From positions 4,464,001-4,528,000 of the forward strand of contig NZ_JAGRPV010000001.1 of assembly GCF_030014955.1 (NCBI RefSeq): a DNA stretch of 64,000 nt, read 5' to 3'. The position numbers and the translations under genes were made by a program. Positions 25,125 to 33,872 of this stretch are shown here, one piece after another. The notes beneath the pieces were generated by a model, which saw nothing but the letters and a program-made list of their open reading frames with translations, was not told the DNA's origin and did not search any database. Numbering within the stretch: the first letter of the stretch is position 1; each line of letters starts with the position of its first letter. Source of the DNA: Cohnella hashimotonis (GTDB taxonomy: Bacteria; Bacillota; Bacilli; Paenibacillales; Paenibacillaceae).

Positions 25125-25550
25125 CTACGCGAGACGGACTTCCTCACTTTTTAAATAGCTCATCGATCGGAGAATGCATGCTTTTAAAACTTCAAGATTC
25201 ATGTCGGCCACCTTATTGACGTATACGCAGCCCTTCCCGGCCGTGTGCTTGCCCAACTGGTTTAACAGTATGACTCGATCGTTTTCGTTCATCGATAGAT
25301 ATAGACTGATCTTCGCTTTTCTAGGCGAAAAGCTGGCGAGCGGCGCGTCTCCTTCGTGTCCGGACGCATACTTATAATGATAGGAGCCAAATCCGATAAT
25401 GCTCGGTCCCCACATCTTTGCTTCTAAACCGGTCGTTTCCGTATAAATATCCAGCATTCTGTAGGCGTCTTCCCGCTTTTTGGGGTTATCTATGCTTTCG
25501 ATAAACGCGCTGACGCTTGCATCAGTTTCTTTCGTTTTAAGTTCGTACAT
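25125..25550 (-). CDS. DUF1801 domain protein (YdhG-like)
   Basis: 141 residues from the ATG at 25550 (AGAGGTG upstream). It carries the family core: AFIESIDNPKKREDAYRMLDIYTETTGLEAKMWG, IIGFGSYHYKYASGHEGD, FSPRKAKISLYL, LGKHTAGKGCVYVNK. DUF1801 is a small compact fold, common in soil Bacillota and often in resistance-type gene neighbourhoods; no activity is established. Confidence 0.85.
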   Translation of the reverse strand: MYELKTKETDASVSAFIESIDNPKKREDAYRMLDIYTETTGLEAKMWGPSIIGFGSYHYKYASGHEGDAPLASFSPRKAKISLYLSMNENDRVILLNQLGKHTAGKGCVYVNKVADMNLEVLKACILRSMSYLKSEEVRLA

Positions 25551-25587
25551 GGATAGGTACACCTCTACGTCGAGAATATGATTAGCG

Positions 25588-25950
25588 TTAGATCACTTTT
25601 ATGCATTCAACTCGATTACCAAAAGGATCCCTGAATTCAAAGCGCTCAAATCCTTCAATCGGCACCGACTCCAAAATTTCGATTCCGTTTTCCTTTAATA
25701 TCGCTTCGATGGCGCTTAAGTCCTCCACTTCGTAGGCCAGATGCGCCTTGGTCAAAAGACGGTCAACGCCGTCTTCCGTTCCGATGTGCAGCTGCTGATC
25801 GCCGACCTCGACCCAGAAACCGCCTCTGCCGAGCAGCGATTCCGGTTTTGGAGTTTCCTTCAGCTTTAACACGCCGCAATAAAATGCTTTGGCCTGGTCT
25901 TCTTGGCCTTTAGGAATTGTGATTTGCGCATGGTGAAAACGTGTAATCAT
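25588..25950 (-). CDS. VOC (glyoxalase-like) protein
   Basis: 120 residues from the ATG at 25950 with GAGGAGGGA upstream. Single vicinal-oxygen-chelate repeat pair: ITRFHHAQITIPKGQEDQAKAFYCGVL, GGFWVEVGDQQLHIG, EVEDLSAIEAILKENG, and the end FRDPFGNRVECI. Metal ligands are likely His in FHHAQ, His in LHIG and Glu in RVECI. Such proteins act as small dioxygenases, isomerases or antibiotic-binding resistance proteins. Confidence 0.88.
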   Translation of the reverse strand: MITRFHHAQITIPKGQEDQAKAFYCGVLKLKETPKPESLLGRGGFWVEVGDQQLHIGTEDGVDRLLTKAHLAYEVEDLSAIEAILKENGIEILESVPIEGFERFEFRDPFGNRVECIKVI

Positions 25951-25995
25951 GAAATTCCCTCCTCTTTTCATTGCAGTTGTTTTCTCATATTTGGA

Positions 25996-26631
25996 TTAAC
26001 CCACAGATGGCTCTTCCTTGTAGTGCTTAATGTCGCCGTGCAACATAATTTCTGCGTTATTGTTTTCGATAACGATTTTGCATAAAGAAGCCGGGTGAAT
26101 ATAAGGCAGGTTCCACAATTCCTGTAAGGGGCGTTTTTCAAAATAAGCCATAATTAATTTTACGACCACGGTATGCGTTACGATTAAAATGGAACGCCCT
26201 TCGTTGATGTGCACAATCTCATTTAGCTTTTGAATCGCGCGGCACTGAACATCTTCAAATCTTTCGCTTCCAAGGACATAAAATTGCGCAGGATCGTTCC
26301 AGAAATAATGGAGTTGTTCGGGATCGTTAGCATTCAGCTCAGACTGAGTTTTGCCCTCCCAAGCTCCCAAACTGATTTCTTTGAAATCATCGCAATCGGT
26401 AATGTGCAACTCTCTTTTTCCCATTACAATCTCAGCCGTCCTGCGCGCCCGCCTGCTGGAGCTTGAATAGGCAGCGTCGATTGGTTCTTGTCGAAGAGCT
26501 TCCTCCAACCATTCAGCTTGGCTGATTCCTAACTTCGTCAACGGAGAGTCCTGATGGCCTTGCATTCTCTGTTCCACATTCCACTCGGTCTGTCCGTGCC
26601 TCACTAGATAAATGATGGTTTTAGATAGCAT
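25996..26631 (-). CDS. histidine phosphatase (phosphoglycerate mutase-like)
   Basis: 211 residues with the RHG signature at LVRHGQTEWNVEQRMQGHQDSPLT, a second catalytic His in ILIVTHTVVVKLIM and the Glu in SLGAWEGK. It matches bacterial PhoE/YhfR-type broad phosphatases rather than true cofactor-dependent mutase (length 211, no mutase-specific inserts). A second, divergent member is at 32513. Confidence 0.9.
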   Translation of the reverse strand: MLSKTIIYLVRHGQTEWNVEQRMQGHQDSPLTKLGISQAEWLEEALRQEPIDAAYSSSSRRARRTAEIVMGKRELHITDCDDFKEISLGAWEGKTQSELNANDPEQLHYFWNDPAQFYVLGSERFEDVQCRAIQKLNEIVHINEGRSILIVTHTVVVKLIMAYFEKRPLQELWNLPYIHPASLCKIVIENNNAEIMLHGDIKHYKEEPSVG

Positions 26632-26648
26632 CTAGATCAACCTCCAAT

Positions 26649-26830
26649 CTACAAGTTATACTGTCTTATTATTTCTTTAATCGCCTCATTCTTGACTCCG
26701 TCCCATACAAAGCTTAATCCAAATGTCCCTTCTTTAAAATACAAGGGGAATCTTCTTTTAAACCAATCCTGCATAGGCAGATCTAGCGCCTTCTTATTGT
26801 TTATAGTGGCAAGATAGTTTAATGTCACTT
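26649..26830 (-). pseudogene. remnant: C-terminal fragment of an unrecognised gene
   Basis: Out of frame with, and overlapping, the end of the gene at 26794-27513, an open stretch of about 60 codons ends at 26649. Its peptide includes ALDLPMQDWFKRRFPLYF and later FGLSFVWDGVKNEAIKEII, which looks like a real protein C-terminus rather than random reading. It has no start or RBS. It may be a decayed separate gene, or the original C-terminus of the upstream gene after a frameshift near 26830. Confidence 0.35.
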
Positions 26831-27513
26831 CGTTTTTCGACCGTCTTGTATTCCATGAAATTACAGATTCTCATTGAAGTGCCGTGCACGGTGTCTTCCA
26901 TTTGCGATACCGTTTTTCGCTGCAAAGCTTCAGCTTCATCTGAAGTGAAATTGCTTGTTTCTATGACCTTAACATTCATATCTTCAAGTTTTTTCTTCCT
27001 TAGTTCATTGATGACCTTATATATTTTTTCTTTAAATTGTACGCTTTCAGCGTCCTCGCTCAAAATCGTTAATGTAATTGCTGTTTTTTCCGGTTCAAAA
27101 TCGTCATTCTCTTTATCTTCGATGTGATTTGAATAAGAGATATCTAAAACAATATCTTTTCCAGTTATGATTCCTTCTAAGAAAGCCCCCCATTTCTTCA
27201 AAGTATAATCGTCATTTGGCATGTTCCCGTCGTTTTGAGGAACAACTGCATTAAAATACTCCTTTGTATTTAAGGCCTCGATTCGGCAATAAAGGCGCTT
27301 CCCGCCAGACGGCCCAAAACTTTGGTAGGACGTTACCTGGAACTTTTCTGAATACTTCGTTTCAAGAGAAGCAATCATTGCTTTCAAGGCATCCTTTTTT
27401 GAAGGCGTACTAATCAAGCCCCTAAGGTTAATCCACATGATTACAAACATCGCCAACATAAAGACGGTTACCGAAAATATGAAAACTGTTGCCAATTGTT
27501 TTTTAATGGTCAA
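26794..27513 (-). CDS. membrane-anchored protein of unknown function
   Basis: About 239 residues if it starts at the TTG at 27513 (GGAAGTG upstream), which gives a basic TIKKQ leader and a single membrane anchor (about 7-30, VFIFSVTVFMLAMFVIMW). The remainder is an extracytoplasmic alpha/beta domain with charged helices. I do not recognise the family. The C-terminus may be altered, because a plausible protein-like sequence continues in another frame past 26830. Confidence 0.6.
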   Translation of the reverse strand: MTIKKQLATVFIFSVTVFMLAMFVIMWINLRGLISTPSKKDALKAMIASLETKYSEKFQVTSYQSFGPSGGKRLYCRIEALNTKEYFNAVVPQNDGNMPNDDYTLKKWGAFLEGIITGKDIVLDISYSNHIEDKENDDFEPEKTAITLTILSEDAESVQFKEKIYKVINELRKKKLEDMNVKVIETSNFTSDEAEALQRKTVSQMEDTVHGTSMRICNFMEYKTVEKRSDIKLSCHYKQ

Positions 27514-27547
27514 TTCGTCACTTCCGTTCGCATGGCGACCTCGCAAA

Positions 27548-28092
27548 TTACTTAACGACAGTACCAAATGAAATTTTCATATTTGGTGAATAGGTTAGCC
27601 ACGAGCTTATGCTAAACGCTTTTGAAAGCAGCAGCTCAGCTTCATATTGGATCTTAGCTTCGTCAGCCATTAAACCGCGTTGCGTGAGCTGGTCTAATGT
27701 TTTCTCCCTATCTCCCGGCGAATGTCCAATTCCTTCAGCTCTTAAAGCGTTGAAAAGTTCTTCATTTATAGCCTGATCGACCGTCGGGGCCAAGAAATTC
27801 ACTTTGTCGCTCACTCTGCATTCAATGTTTTTTAATCCCAGTTGACTTAATAATGCCGGAACACGAATTCCGATATTCCCGTCCTTGCCATCTTGCTCAC
27901 AGTCTTTTTCAAATAGCTTTTGCAATATCCCTAATGGAATCACGTTCGATTGTTCCAGCCCTTCAAATCGATAGTTAGCCATGTTGGCAATCCAATGGGG
28001 TTCAAAGCATATGACCTTTCCAAGATGGCGGACGCTTCGTATCATCTTCTTAAGCGATATTCGATCTGATTATCCCATTCATATTCGGACAT
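27548..28092 (-). pseudogene. SAM-dependent methyltransferase gene with internal deletion
   Basis: An ATG at 28092 behind AAGGAGTGGAG opens MSEYEWDNQIEYRLRR and hits a stop. In another frame, from 28045, comes the C-terminal half of a class I methyltransferase (MIRSVRHLGKVICFEPHWIA, VSDKVNFLAP, and the end SPNMKISFGTV). The N-terminal peptide and the C-terminal half belong together as I know the family, but the SAM-binding core between them (roughly 110-120 residues with the GxGxG loop) is missing. The gene has lost its catalytic centre by deletion plus frame change. Confidence 0.7.
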
Positions 28093-28128
28093 GATCGTAC
28101 TCCACTCCTTGGTTTCTACGCGAAATGC

Positions 28129-28716
28129 CTAAATCTCCATTATGGAATATCCAAATGCATTAATGATCTTTGTACGATTATAGTGATGGATCCTTTCATT
28201 TCTCCCGTAGTTTAAGTGCTGGTGTCCATGCAATAGCAGCTTGGGACGATACGCATCCATAAAATCTCTAAAACAGACAAAGCCTTTGTGGCATAAGTCC
28301 TCCCCATCTCCAAGCTTGTACACCGGAGCGTGCGTAATCAAAATATCGATGCCTTTATGAAGCCACAGACGGGGTTTTAATTTGGAGAGTCTCCACTTCA
28401 TTTGCCTTTCGGAATATTGATGGTCGCCAGCACTGTATTTATGACTTCCTCCGAGTCCAAGGAATCGCAAGCCTTTGTAAGTAACAATCTTATCCTCAAT
28501 GCACTGACAGCCCTCAGGAGGATTCACTTTATAATCAGAATCATGATTGCCATGAACGTAAAATAAAGGAGCATGGATCACACTCACCAGGAACGATAAA
28601 TATTCCGCCTTCAAATCGCCGCAAGAAATAACTAATTCAATATCTTTAAATTTTGTCGCATCGAAATAATCCCATAAATATTTCGATTCTTCGTCGGAGA
28701 CAACTAATATTTTCAT
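28129..28716 (-). CDS. small calcineurin-like metallophosphoesterase
   Basis: 195 residues from the ATG at 28716 behind GGAGGAGG. Motifs in order: VVSDEES, ISCGDLK, VHGNHDSD, ITHAPV and LHGHQH, the layout of single-domain calcineurin-like phosphoesterases. The first motif has Asp-Glu-Glu-Ser in place of D-x-H, as in a known subgroup. Likely a cytoplasmic nucleotide or phosphodiester hydrolase; substrate unknown. Confidence 0.88.
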   Translation of the reverse strand: MKILVVSDEESKYLWDYFDATKFKDIELVISCGDLKAEYLSFLVSVIHAPLFYVHGNHDSDYKVNPPEGCQCIEDKIVTYKGLRFLGLGGSHKYSAGDHQYSERQMKWRLSKLKPRLWLHKGIDILITHAPVYKLGDGEDLCHKGFVCFRDFMDAYRPKLLLHGHQHLNYGRNERIHHYNRTKIINAFGYSIMEI

Positions 28717-28851
28717 TAATCCTCCTCCAGAAGTTTTTATCGCGCATAAAATAAATATACCACTACACCTAAATATTGGTAGTGGCATTATAACTTCAAA
28801 TATTTTTTTCATCCGTAAATTCAATACAAAAGGGTTGGGCTGTAGGATTCA

Positions 28852-29178
28852 TTAAATCCAAAATATCCCGTTCTCATCCACCGCTTTTAGTTGCGTTTCA
28901 AAGTTCGTATCAGGTTCAATGTCATCGATAAAATGCCATTTGTTTCTGCTGTCCTGCCAGTAAACTTTCCAATGGCTATCCTCAAATCTGAATTGCGCAA
29001 TCGGAAATTCTACACGTTCGCCCGGCATATAAGAAGGTTTCTCTTGCGATAAGGTAACCGTATTGCCTCTGAACTTATGTTTAATTTGAATTTCATGCTT
29101 CAAGTGATGAGGAATCTTCTTATCCTTATAATTGATAAGTATTTTTTCGATCCGTTTTTTAGTAAATGAATCCAACAT
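28852..29178 (-). CDS. DUF3024 domain protein
   Basis: 108 residues from the ATG at 29178 with AAGGAGC upstream. Matches the DUF3024 pattern: FTKKRIEKILINYKDKKIP, FRGNTVTLSQEKP, PIAQFRFEDSHWKVYWQD and HFIDDIEPDTNFETQLKAVD. Small cytoplasmic protein of unknown function; full length for the family. Confidence 0.8.
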   Translation of the reverse strand: MLDSFTKKRIEKILINYKDKKIPHHLKHEIQIKHKFRGNTVTLSQEKPSYMPGERVEFPIAQFRFEDSHWKVYWQDSRNKWHFIDDIEPDTNFETQLKAVDENGIFWI

Positions 29179-29202
29179 GTGCGTGCTCCTTATTCTCAAA
29201 TG

Positions 29203-29487
29203 CTAGCATGGATATGTCATATGTATTGTAATAAATTTATTTGCTCCGATGCTATTCAATTTCATATCCTCTTCGCCCTTATAAACATTAGCGTATGCCA
29301 CCACTTCTTGCGTAGCGTCGTCGATAATAACGGTCGGCTCAAATCTATCCTCTACTAAACTCAATATTTGCTCTGGCGTCAGCGGGAAAACAAATCTGGG
29401 ACTTACATAAAATAATTCCTCTTCTGATTGAGGAAACGTGCAAATCGTATCCAGATCTCTGCTTTCAAGGACTCTTTGAACGTACAT
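29203..29487 (-). pseudogene. truncated GNAT acetyltransferase
   Basis: About 94 codons from the ATG at 29487 (GGGGAGG upstream). The start resembles GNAT proteins (SRDLDTICTFPQSEEELFYV, FVFPLTPEQILSLVEDR, PTVIIDDATQEVVAYANVY), but after Tyr-Lys the reading leaves the family, and the acetyl-CoA P-loop (R/Q-x-x-G-x-G/A) is absent. The family is normally about 140-150 residues, so this is a 3'-truncated gene; the remaining frame may still be translated. Confidence 0.6.
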
Positions 29488-29521
29488 CCTCCGCCTCCCC
29501 ACCCTCATTTTTACTCAGCTG

Positions 29522-30028
29522 CTACATGAATTGCTTCATGATCCCCTTCGCTTCTTGCCGCGACTTTACAATAATGATTCTCTTATTATCTTTAAAATGC
29601 ATGATTTGGTCCAGTACACTTGTCCTGCTTCGTTGCTTATAATTCCAAACCCACTTAAAGAACACCCAATCAAGCTTTTCGGGGCATCCTTCATTGAGAT
29701 CGGGTCTCGTTTTTCCGTGAAATTTAATTCTTCGTTTGATAATTCGATATACACACAACCATGTAGGCATATCTAAAAAAATAACCGTATCGGCGCGTTT
29801 CAACCTCAAATTCAAAGTTCTCGAATAATTGCCGTCCATAATCCACTGCTCTTGGTCGGCCGCCTTTATGACGAATTGATCCCATTCCTCATTCGGAGTT
29901 GGAATCCAGTTAGGCTTCCAGTAATGCCGGTCCAGATGAATGATGGGCAAATTTAATTGTTCACCGAGTCGTTGAGAAAGGGTAGACTTCCCCGAACCGG
30001 CGGACCCGATAATTAATATTCTTTCCAT
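29522..30028 (-). CDS. P-loop NTPase, FlaR-like (adenylate kinase-related)
   Basis: 168 residues. Walker A at 8-16 (GSAGSGKST), HLDRHYWKPNW, a lid-type segment with WIMDGNYSRTLNLRLKRAD and VIFLDMP (Walker B). The family is annotated as DNA topology modulation protein FlaR or shikimate/adenylate kinase-like; the true substrate is not established. Full length and intact. Confidence 0.85.
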   Translation of the reverse strand: MERILIIGSAGSGKSTLSQRLGEQLNLPIIHLDRHYWKPNWIPTPNEEWDQFVIKAADQEQWIMDGNYSRTLNLRLKRADTVIFLDMPTWLCVYRIIKRRIKFHGKTRPDLNEGCPEKLDWVFFKWVWNYKQRSRTSVLDQIMHFKDNKRIIIVKSRQEAKGIMKQFM

Positions 30029-30058
30029 AAGTTTCTCCTGTTTGAAAATTGACGGAGG

Positions 30059-31228
30059 CTACTTAGCGCCGTTGAGCCTATCGAACTCTTCCTTTACGCC
30101 TTGCATTTGGACGAGATGACGTTTGGCATGCTGGCATAGAAAATAAATGTATTGATAAACATCGATTTTCCCAAGATTATTGACTGTCATCGTAGTCTTA
30201 TACAAAACACCTTCGCCACCAAGTATTTCTTTGAGAATTGCTCTGCACTCATTTATTTGCGCTTCCAGGAGGTCTTTAATTTCTGCTATCGTTTTCTCGC
30301 CTCGCGGCTCCATATGCTCCGGTCGTATCCATTCAAAGGATTTGTGCTTCGCAATTTCGTCGAGTTCCCCTAGATTATAATGATAATTTAAAAGCGCTTG
30401 GTCCAAGTTTGCTTTTAATGCAAGCTCCTTAGCCTTACTCTTTCCTTTTCGAATCAAGATTAACAGAAAGTGACTTGTTAATGTAACATGCTCTAAAATT
30501 TGCTCCAAGCTCCAACCTGTTCGAGGCGTATAACGAAGTACATCAGAATTTAGATCAAACCAAGGAGCGTAATCCTTCAACGTTTGTTGAAGCTCTTCGT
30601 CTATGAATTTTATTGTCTGCTGCACTGTTATAAGCTGTTCTCTTGCCTGGACTAGCCATGAGTGTACTAGCTTCAATTTTGATCTTTGTTCCCAAATAGA
30701 ATCCAGATATATAAGCACGCCCTTATCGAGATGTCGATTATAAACCTGCTCTCTAATTTCTAACAAGTACGCATGGTCACCTGGCAGCTCCCATGAAATT
30801 TTGTCCGAAATAAATAACACCTTGTCCAACAATGCGGCATCGGGTTTTAGCGTCGTGTGACATTCGATTGCTGACAAAATATCTTTATCCGTAATATTGA
30901 AAATGGCTTCTGCCATGGCTCGCGAAAGTTTCTGATGCAAAATCCGCTCGTACTTCAGCTCTTCCTCTAAAATGTCGATTGAAAGCTGCTTCGCAGTCTC
31001 TAGCATGCTGCTTACCGGGATTACATTGCTTATATCATGCAATAAACCTGCTTGCTCAGCCTTCGCAGGATCGACATCATAAAGTCCTGCCACCTTTCGA
31101 GCTTCCGCCGCGACCTTTAATGTATGTTGAAGGGTCTCGCCATCGTTATGCAGCTTAAAAAATGCTTCAATGTCCCTCATCAAGTCCCCGGACAACGAGA
31201 TTTCATAGGCTTTAAGCGCTAGATTCAT
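30059..31228 (-). CDS. HD-domain (YqeK-like) and DinB fusion protein
   Basis: 389 residues from the ATG at 31228 (AGAGGTG upstream). Residues 1 to about 190 are an HD hydrolase of the YqeK Ap4A-hydrolase type: His35 (TLQHTLKV), His64-Asp65 (LLHDIS), ECHTTL and later LFISDKISWE. Residues about 225-385 are a DinB/DUF664 four-helix domain: GWSLEQILEHVTLTSHFLL and FLCQHAKRHLVQMQGV with the metal-binding His set. YqeK cuts Ap4A symmetrically; DinB proteins are metal-dependent thiol transferases or of unknown role. The two are normally separate proteins. Confidence 0.8.
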   Translation of the reverse strand: MNLALKAYEISLSGDLMRDIEAFFKLHNDGETLQHTLKVAAEARKVAGLYDVDPAKAEQAGLLHDISNVIPVSSMLETAKQLSIDILEEELKYERILHQKLSRAMAEAIFNITDKDILSAIECHTTLKPDAALLDKVLFISDKISWELPGDHAYLLEIREQVYNRHLDKGVLIYLDSIWEQRSKLKLVHSWLVQAREQLITVQQTIKFIDEELQQTLKDYAPWFDLNSDVLRYTPRTGWSLEQILEHVTLTSHFLLILIRKGKSKAKELALKANLDQALLNYHYNLGELDEIAKHKSFEWIRPEHMEPRGEKTIAEIKDLLEAQINECRAILKEILGGEGVLYKTTMTVNNLGKIDVYQYIYFLCQHAKRHLVQMQGVKEEFDRLNGAK

Positions 31229-31336
31229 TATTTTCACCTCTACCGTTAGCTTCAAAAAAAGGCAGCAAGGTCCTATGACTGATGCCCAATGATCCAGTCC
31301 TCTATATCAGCACTTTAAATGTAACTAAGTTATTGA

Positions 31337-31729
31337 TTATCCCCATCTCTCGATGCTTGGATAAATTAATCCACTTAATGTCCCGGGAATAACTAAGAAT
31401 AGAAACATCCATTTAAAATCATAGGACAAAAGACAAACAATAAATATTCCCGCTAAAAAACTAAGTCCTCCCAACAAAATAGACGAGTATAGAACGTTTC
31501 CTTTTATATTTATCTTCCTAAGCAGAAATTCTTTAAGATAAGATAAGGGCAGTAAAATCAAAATATTGTAGATCCACATTACTCCTGTTATTCCTAAAGT
31601 CGTCATCAAATAGATCCCTAGATTTGAAGCCTTGAACTCTATAGAAAAAAATACAAAAATAGCGATAACCAATGAACAAAAAAACGATGCAGTCAAACAG
31701 CTCGTCACTTTATCATTAAACTTGTCCAT
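31337..31729 (-). CDS. small integral membrane protein of unknown function
   Basis: 130 residues with four hydrophobic segments (about 13-33, 40-62, 78-100, 105-123). No family recognised; it lacks charged or catalytic motifs. Base composition is AT-rich like its neighbours. Start chosen as the only ATG near the first hydrophobic segment. Confidence 0.6.
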   Translation of the reverse strand: MDKFNDKVTSCLTASFFCSLVIAIFVFFSIEFKASNLGIYLMTTLGITGVMWIYNILILLPLSYLKEFLLRKINIKGNVLYSSILLGGLSFLAGIFIVCLLSYDFKWMFLFLVIPGTLSGLIYPSIERWG

Positions 31730-31777
31730 AAGCCTTCTCGTGCTTGATCATTAAGTTTTGCTCCCCGTCGGTACAGA

Positions 31778-32347
31778 TTACCGCATCCGTTTGCGCTTAT
31801 ATATTTTCCAAACGTAGATCCCCGCTGCGGTCACGAGCACGATGGCCGATATATATAAGAAGAGATTCAAAGACGGATCTCCCTCGCCGTTGCCGTCAGC
31901 CAGAGAGGCGCCCTCGATTTCCGCTTTGCCAAGCTGCGCGATTGCATCGTCCGCCTTGATTAGCGGGATATTGCCACTGCAAAGACTGGTCCGCAGCTGC
32001 TTGTGCTCATCCTGATAGGCGAATACAAGATAAGTATGATTTCTTTTGAAGCCGGTACCGCATGACGAAGCGTCTCCGTCAATACTCTGAATCGTGACTC
32101 TTTTAGTCGCTACGCCTTTCCACGCCCGCTCGACTTTAAAGGAGTATTGCCTCGTTTCCCTGGCGGTAAAAAAGCTCGAGAACCCTTTATGAGCCACTTT
32201 GCCCACAAAAACGGCAGAAGCGTCTTGCAGCTTTTGCGGAATGCTGGAATCTACGCAGCTGCATGCGAAGGCTCTGGATGGCGGAAACGAAACGAGTCCT
32301 GCAAAAACGAAAATCGCCAGCATGAAAACGGTAACGAAACGGCGCAT
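31778..32347 (-). CDS. secreted NTR/TIMP-like protein with C-terminal membrane anchor
   Basis: 189 residues from the second of two ATGs (GGAGGT five bases upstream). Signal peptide to FACSC; the mature protein begins CSC, as in tissue inhibitor of metalloproteinase (NTR) domains, followed by DASAVFVGKVAHKG, TRQYSFKVERAWKGVATKRV and a paired Cys at SSCGTGF. A TM helix at about 163-182 and a basic tail anchor it outside the cell. The bacterial function is unknown. A broken paralogue is at 35625-35991 with the same promoter motif. Confidence 0.8.
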   Translation of the reverse strand: MRRFVTVFMLAIFVFAGLVSFPPSRAFACSCVDSSIPQKLQDASAVFVGKVAHKGFSSFFTARETRQYSFKVERAWKGVATKRVTIQSIDGDASSCGTGFKRNHTYLVFAYQDEHKQLRTSLCSGNIPLIKADDAIAQLGKAEIEGASLADGNGEGDPSLNLFLYISAIVLVTAAGIYVWKIYKRKRMR

Positions 32348-32417
32348 CATAAACCTCCATTCGCGGCAGCACGCCCGAGCATCCGATACGTTCGTACCCA
32401 GCCGCCGAGTTGTGATG

Positions 32418-32434
32418 TTACCTCCGTTATATCA
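32418..32434 (-). promoter_or_regulatory. promoter element shared by the two NTR-like genes
   Basis: The minus strand reads TGATATAACGGAGGTAA, identical to 36017-36033 upstream of the broken paralogue. It lies about 70 bp before the start codon and contains a possible TATAAC -10. Confidence 0.45.
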
Positions 32435-32512
32435 TAAATAACAGATTCAGGAAAACCAAATGAACCGGTCGGGCAGCCTCGCTTTCGATAATCCTCACTT
32501 CTGGAACAAACC

Positions 32513-33046
32513 TCATAGTTTCTTTTTCTTTAGTTCGATTATGTAAGCATGTGGAATTTCATCTATCTGATATTGTGTTCTAAAAATCATTCCGTGACCT
32601 GCAATGATGACATATTCGAAATTTAAGTATCTATTCATAACACTTTCTATCCTTGTCTTCATCATTAAACTTGATTCCCATAATCGGGTTTCTCCTTCAG
32701 GGTATATTCCTTTATGTTTATCGAAGTCATCTCCAAGTTCTTTTAACTGTTCTAGCGTGTCAAATTGAAATGACAAATCAGGTTGCCATTCCCTCAAATC
32801 AAATTCAACTTGCACTTCTATATTCAATTGTTTAGAAAGAATGGCTGCTGTTTGAAGTGCCCGGGTATAGGGTGAGGATAAAATGATTTGTGCCTTTTTT
32901 AATCGGTCATCTTTAGAGGCTTCATAAACTTGCTGAATACCATTTGGAGTCAGTGGAACAAGATCTCTTCCATGCCCTTTTAACTTGTACTTCTCATTAA
33001 TATCCCACTGGGGCTCCCCATGACGGATAAGAAAAAATATGGTCAA
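32513..33046 (-). CDS. histidine phosphatase family protein
   Basis: 177 residues, TTG start at 33046 with AAGAAGGG upstream. FFLIRHGEPQWDINEKYKLKG carries the RHG motif; SSPYTRALQTA and IIAGHGMIFRTQ supply the second half of the site. It is shorter and more diverged than the one at 25996. Role unknown; broad-specificity phosphatase by family. Confidence 0.85.
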   Translation of the reverse strand: MTIFFLIRHGEPQWDINEKYKLKGHGRDLVPLTPNGIQQVYEASKDDRLKKAQIILSSPYTRALQTAAILSKQLNIEVQVEFDLREWQPDLSFQFDTLEQLKELGDDFDKHKGIYPEGETRLWESSLMMKTRIESVMNRYLNFEYVIIAGHGMIFRTQYQIDEIPHAYIIELKKKKL

Positions 33047-33091
33047 TTGAACCCTTCTTTCGTTGTTTTATATGTTTTCGAGGAATTGCCG

Positions 33092-33190
33092 ATAACGTTT
33101 CCGGATTCACGGCGCGAGAGGCTTAAGGTCACGAAGTGAACGGAGCCGACCGGACTTAGCCTGGCAAGTGTGTTCGATTATTCTTCCATT
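33092..33190. repeat. structured interspersed repeat, copy A (partial)
   Basis: Starts ATAACGTTTCCGGATTCACG and follows the consensus of copies B-D for about 100 bp before diverging just before the 3' end of the acetyltransferase gene. The distal half, with the complementary CGTGAATAC end, is missing. Confidence 0.65.
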
Positions 33191-33195
33191 TAGCT

Positions 33196-33639
33196 CTACA
33201 TATTAATTATAAATCCAGTCTTTTTGCCTTTAATGAATCCAGCATTTTCATAAAATCTATGTACTTCTTTCCTATGAGAACCAGTTAAAAGCATTACTTT
33301 ATAGCAATTCATTTCTTTTGCCATTTCTTTAGCTTTTTCTAATACCGTAAACCCAAATCCCATTCTTCTATAATCTATATGCGTAATAACATTTTCAATC
33401 AAAGCGTACGGTCTTGCACTTCTAGTCAAATTCTTAATTATAACTAGGACACATGATGCCACAAGTTTCCCGTCATGCTTTACTACAATGATTTTCATAC
33501 TCTGATCTTCTAAAATATTTTGCCAATGATCGTACAGGCTCTGGTCTATTTCCAGCACAGGATCTGCTGATTGTAAAAACTTATAAAGTAATAAAAGATC
33601 TTTTAATTCGCCTTCCCGGATTAATCTGCATACTGTCAT
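33196..33639 (-). CDS. GNAT acetyltransferase
   Basis: 147 residues from the ATG at 33639 (GCAGGTG upstream). Core: [49 protein letters not shown], with the acetyl-CoA loop R-R-M-G-F-G, and a C-terminal [12 protein letters not shown]. Complete GNAT fold; substrate unknown. It lies as a single gene between repeat copies A (3' side) and B (5' side). Confidence 0.88.
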   Translation of the reverse strand: MTVCRLIREGELKDLLLLYKFLQSADPVLEIDQSLYDHWQNILEDQSMKIIVVKHDGKLVASCVLVIIKNLTRSARPYALIENVITHIDYRRMGFGFTVLEKAKEMAKEMNCYKVMLLTGSHRKEVHRFYENAGFIKGKKTGFIINM

Positions 33640-33681
33640 TTCAATACACCTGCTTTCCATACAAGATATCGGCTGTTTCAT

Positions 33682-33840
33682 CTAATATTTCCGTATCACG
33701 ACGTGAGGGTTTTAAGGGCTGCAGGTTCGGCTAGGGCCTGTGCAGTGAATCTCGCAGGTGTGTCCGCCCAATTCCGTTTCATCGAATTCCATCTGGCGGA
33801 CCGTGGAGCCTTTGGCTCCGAAGCGTACATACATTGTTAT
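33682..33840. repeat. structured interspersed repeat, copy B
   Basis: About 159 bp from CTAATATTTCCGTATCACG to GCGTACATACATTGTTAT. Inner GCGGAC/GTCCGC and GGAGCC/GGCTCC pairings match copies C and D. It lies between the acetyltransferase and the 190-residue unknown gene. Confidence 0.8.
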
Positions 33841-33872
33841 GAGAAGTCGGCGAATTCCTAATACACGTTCAA

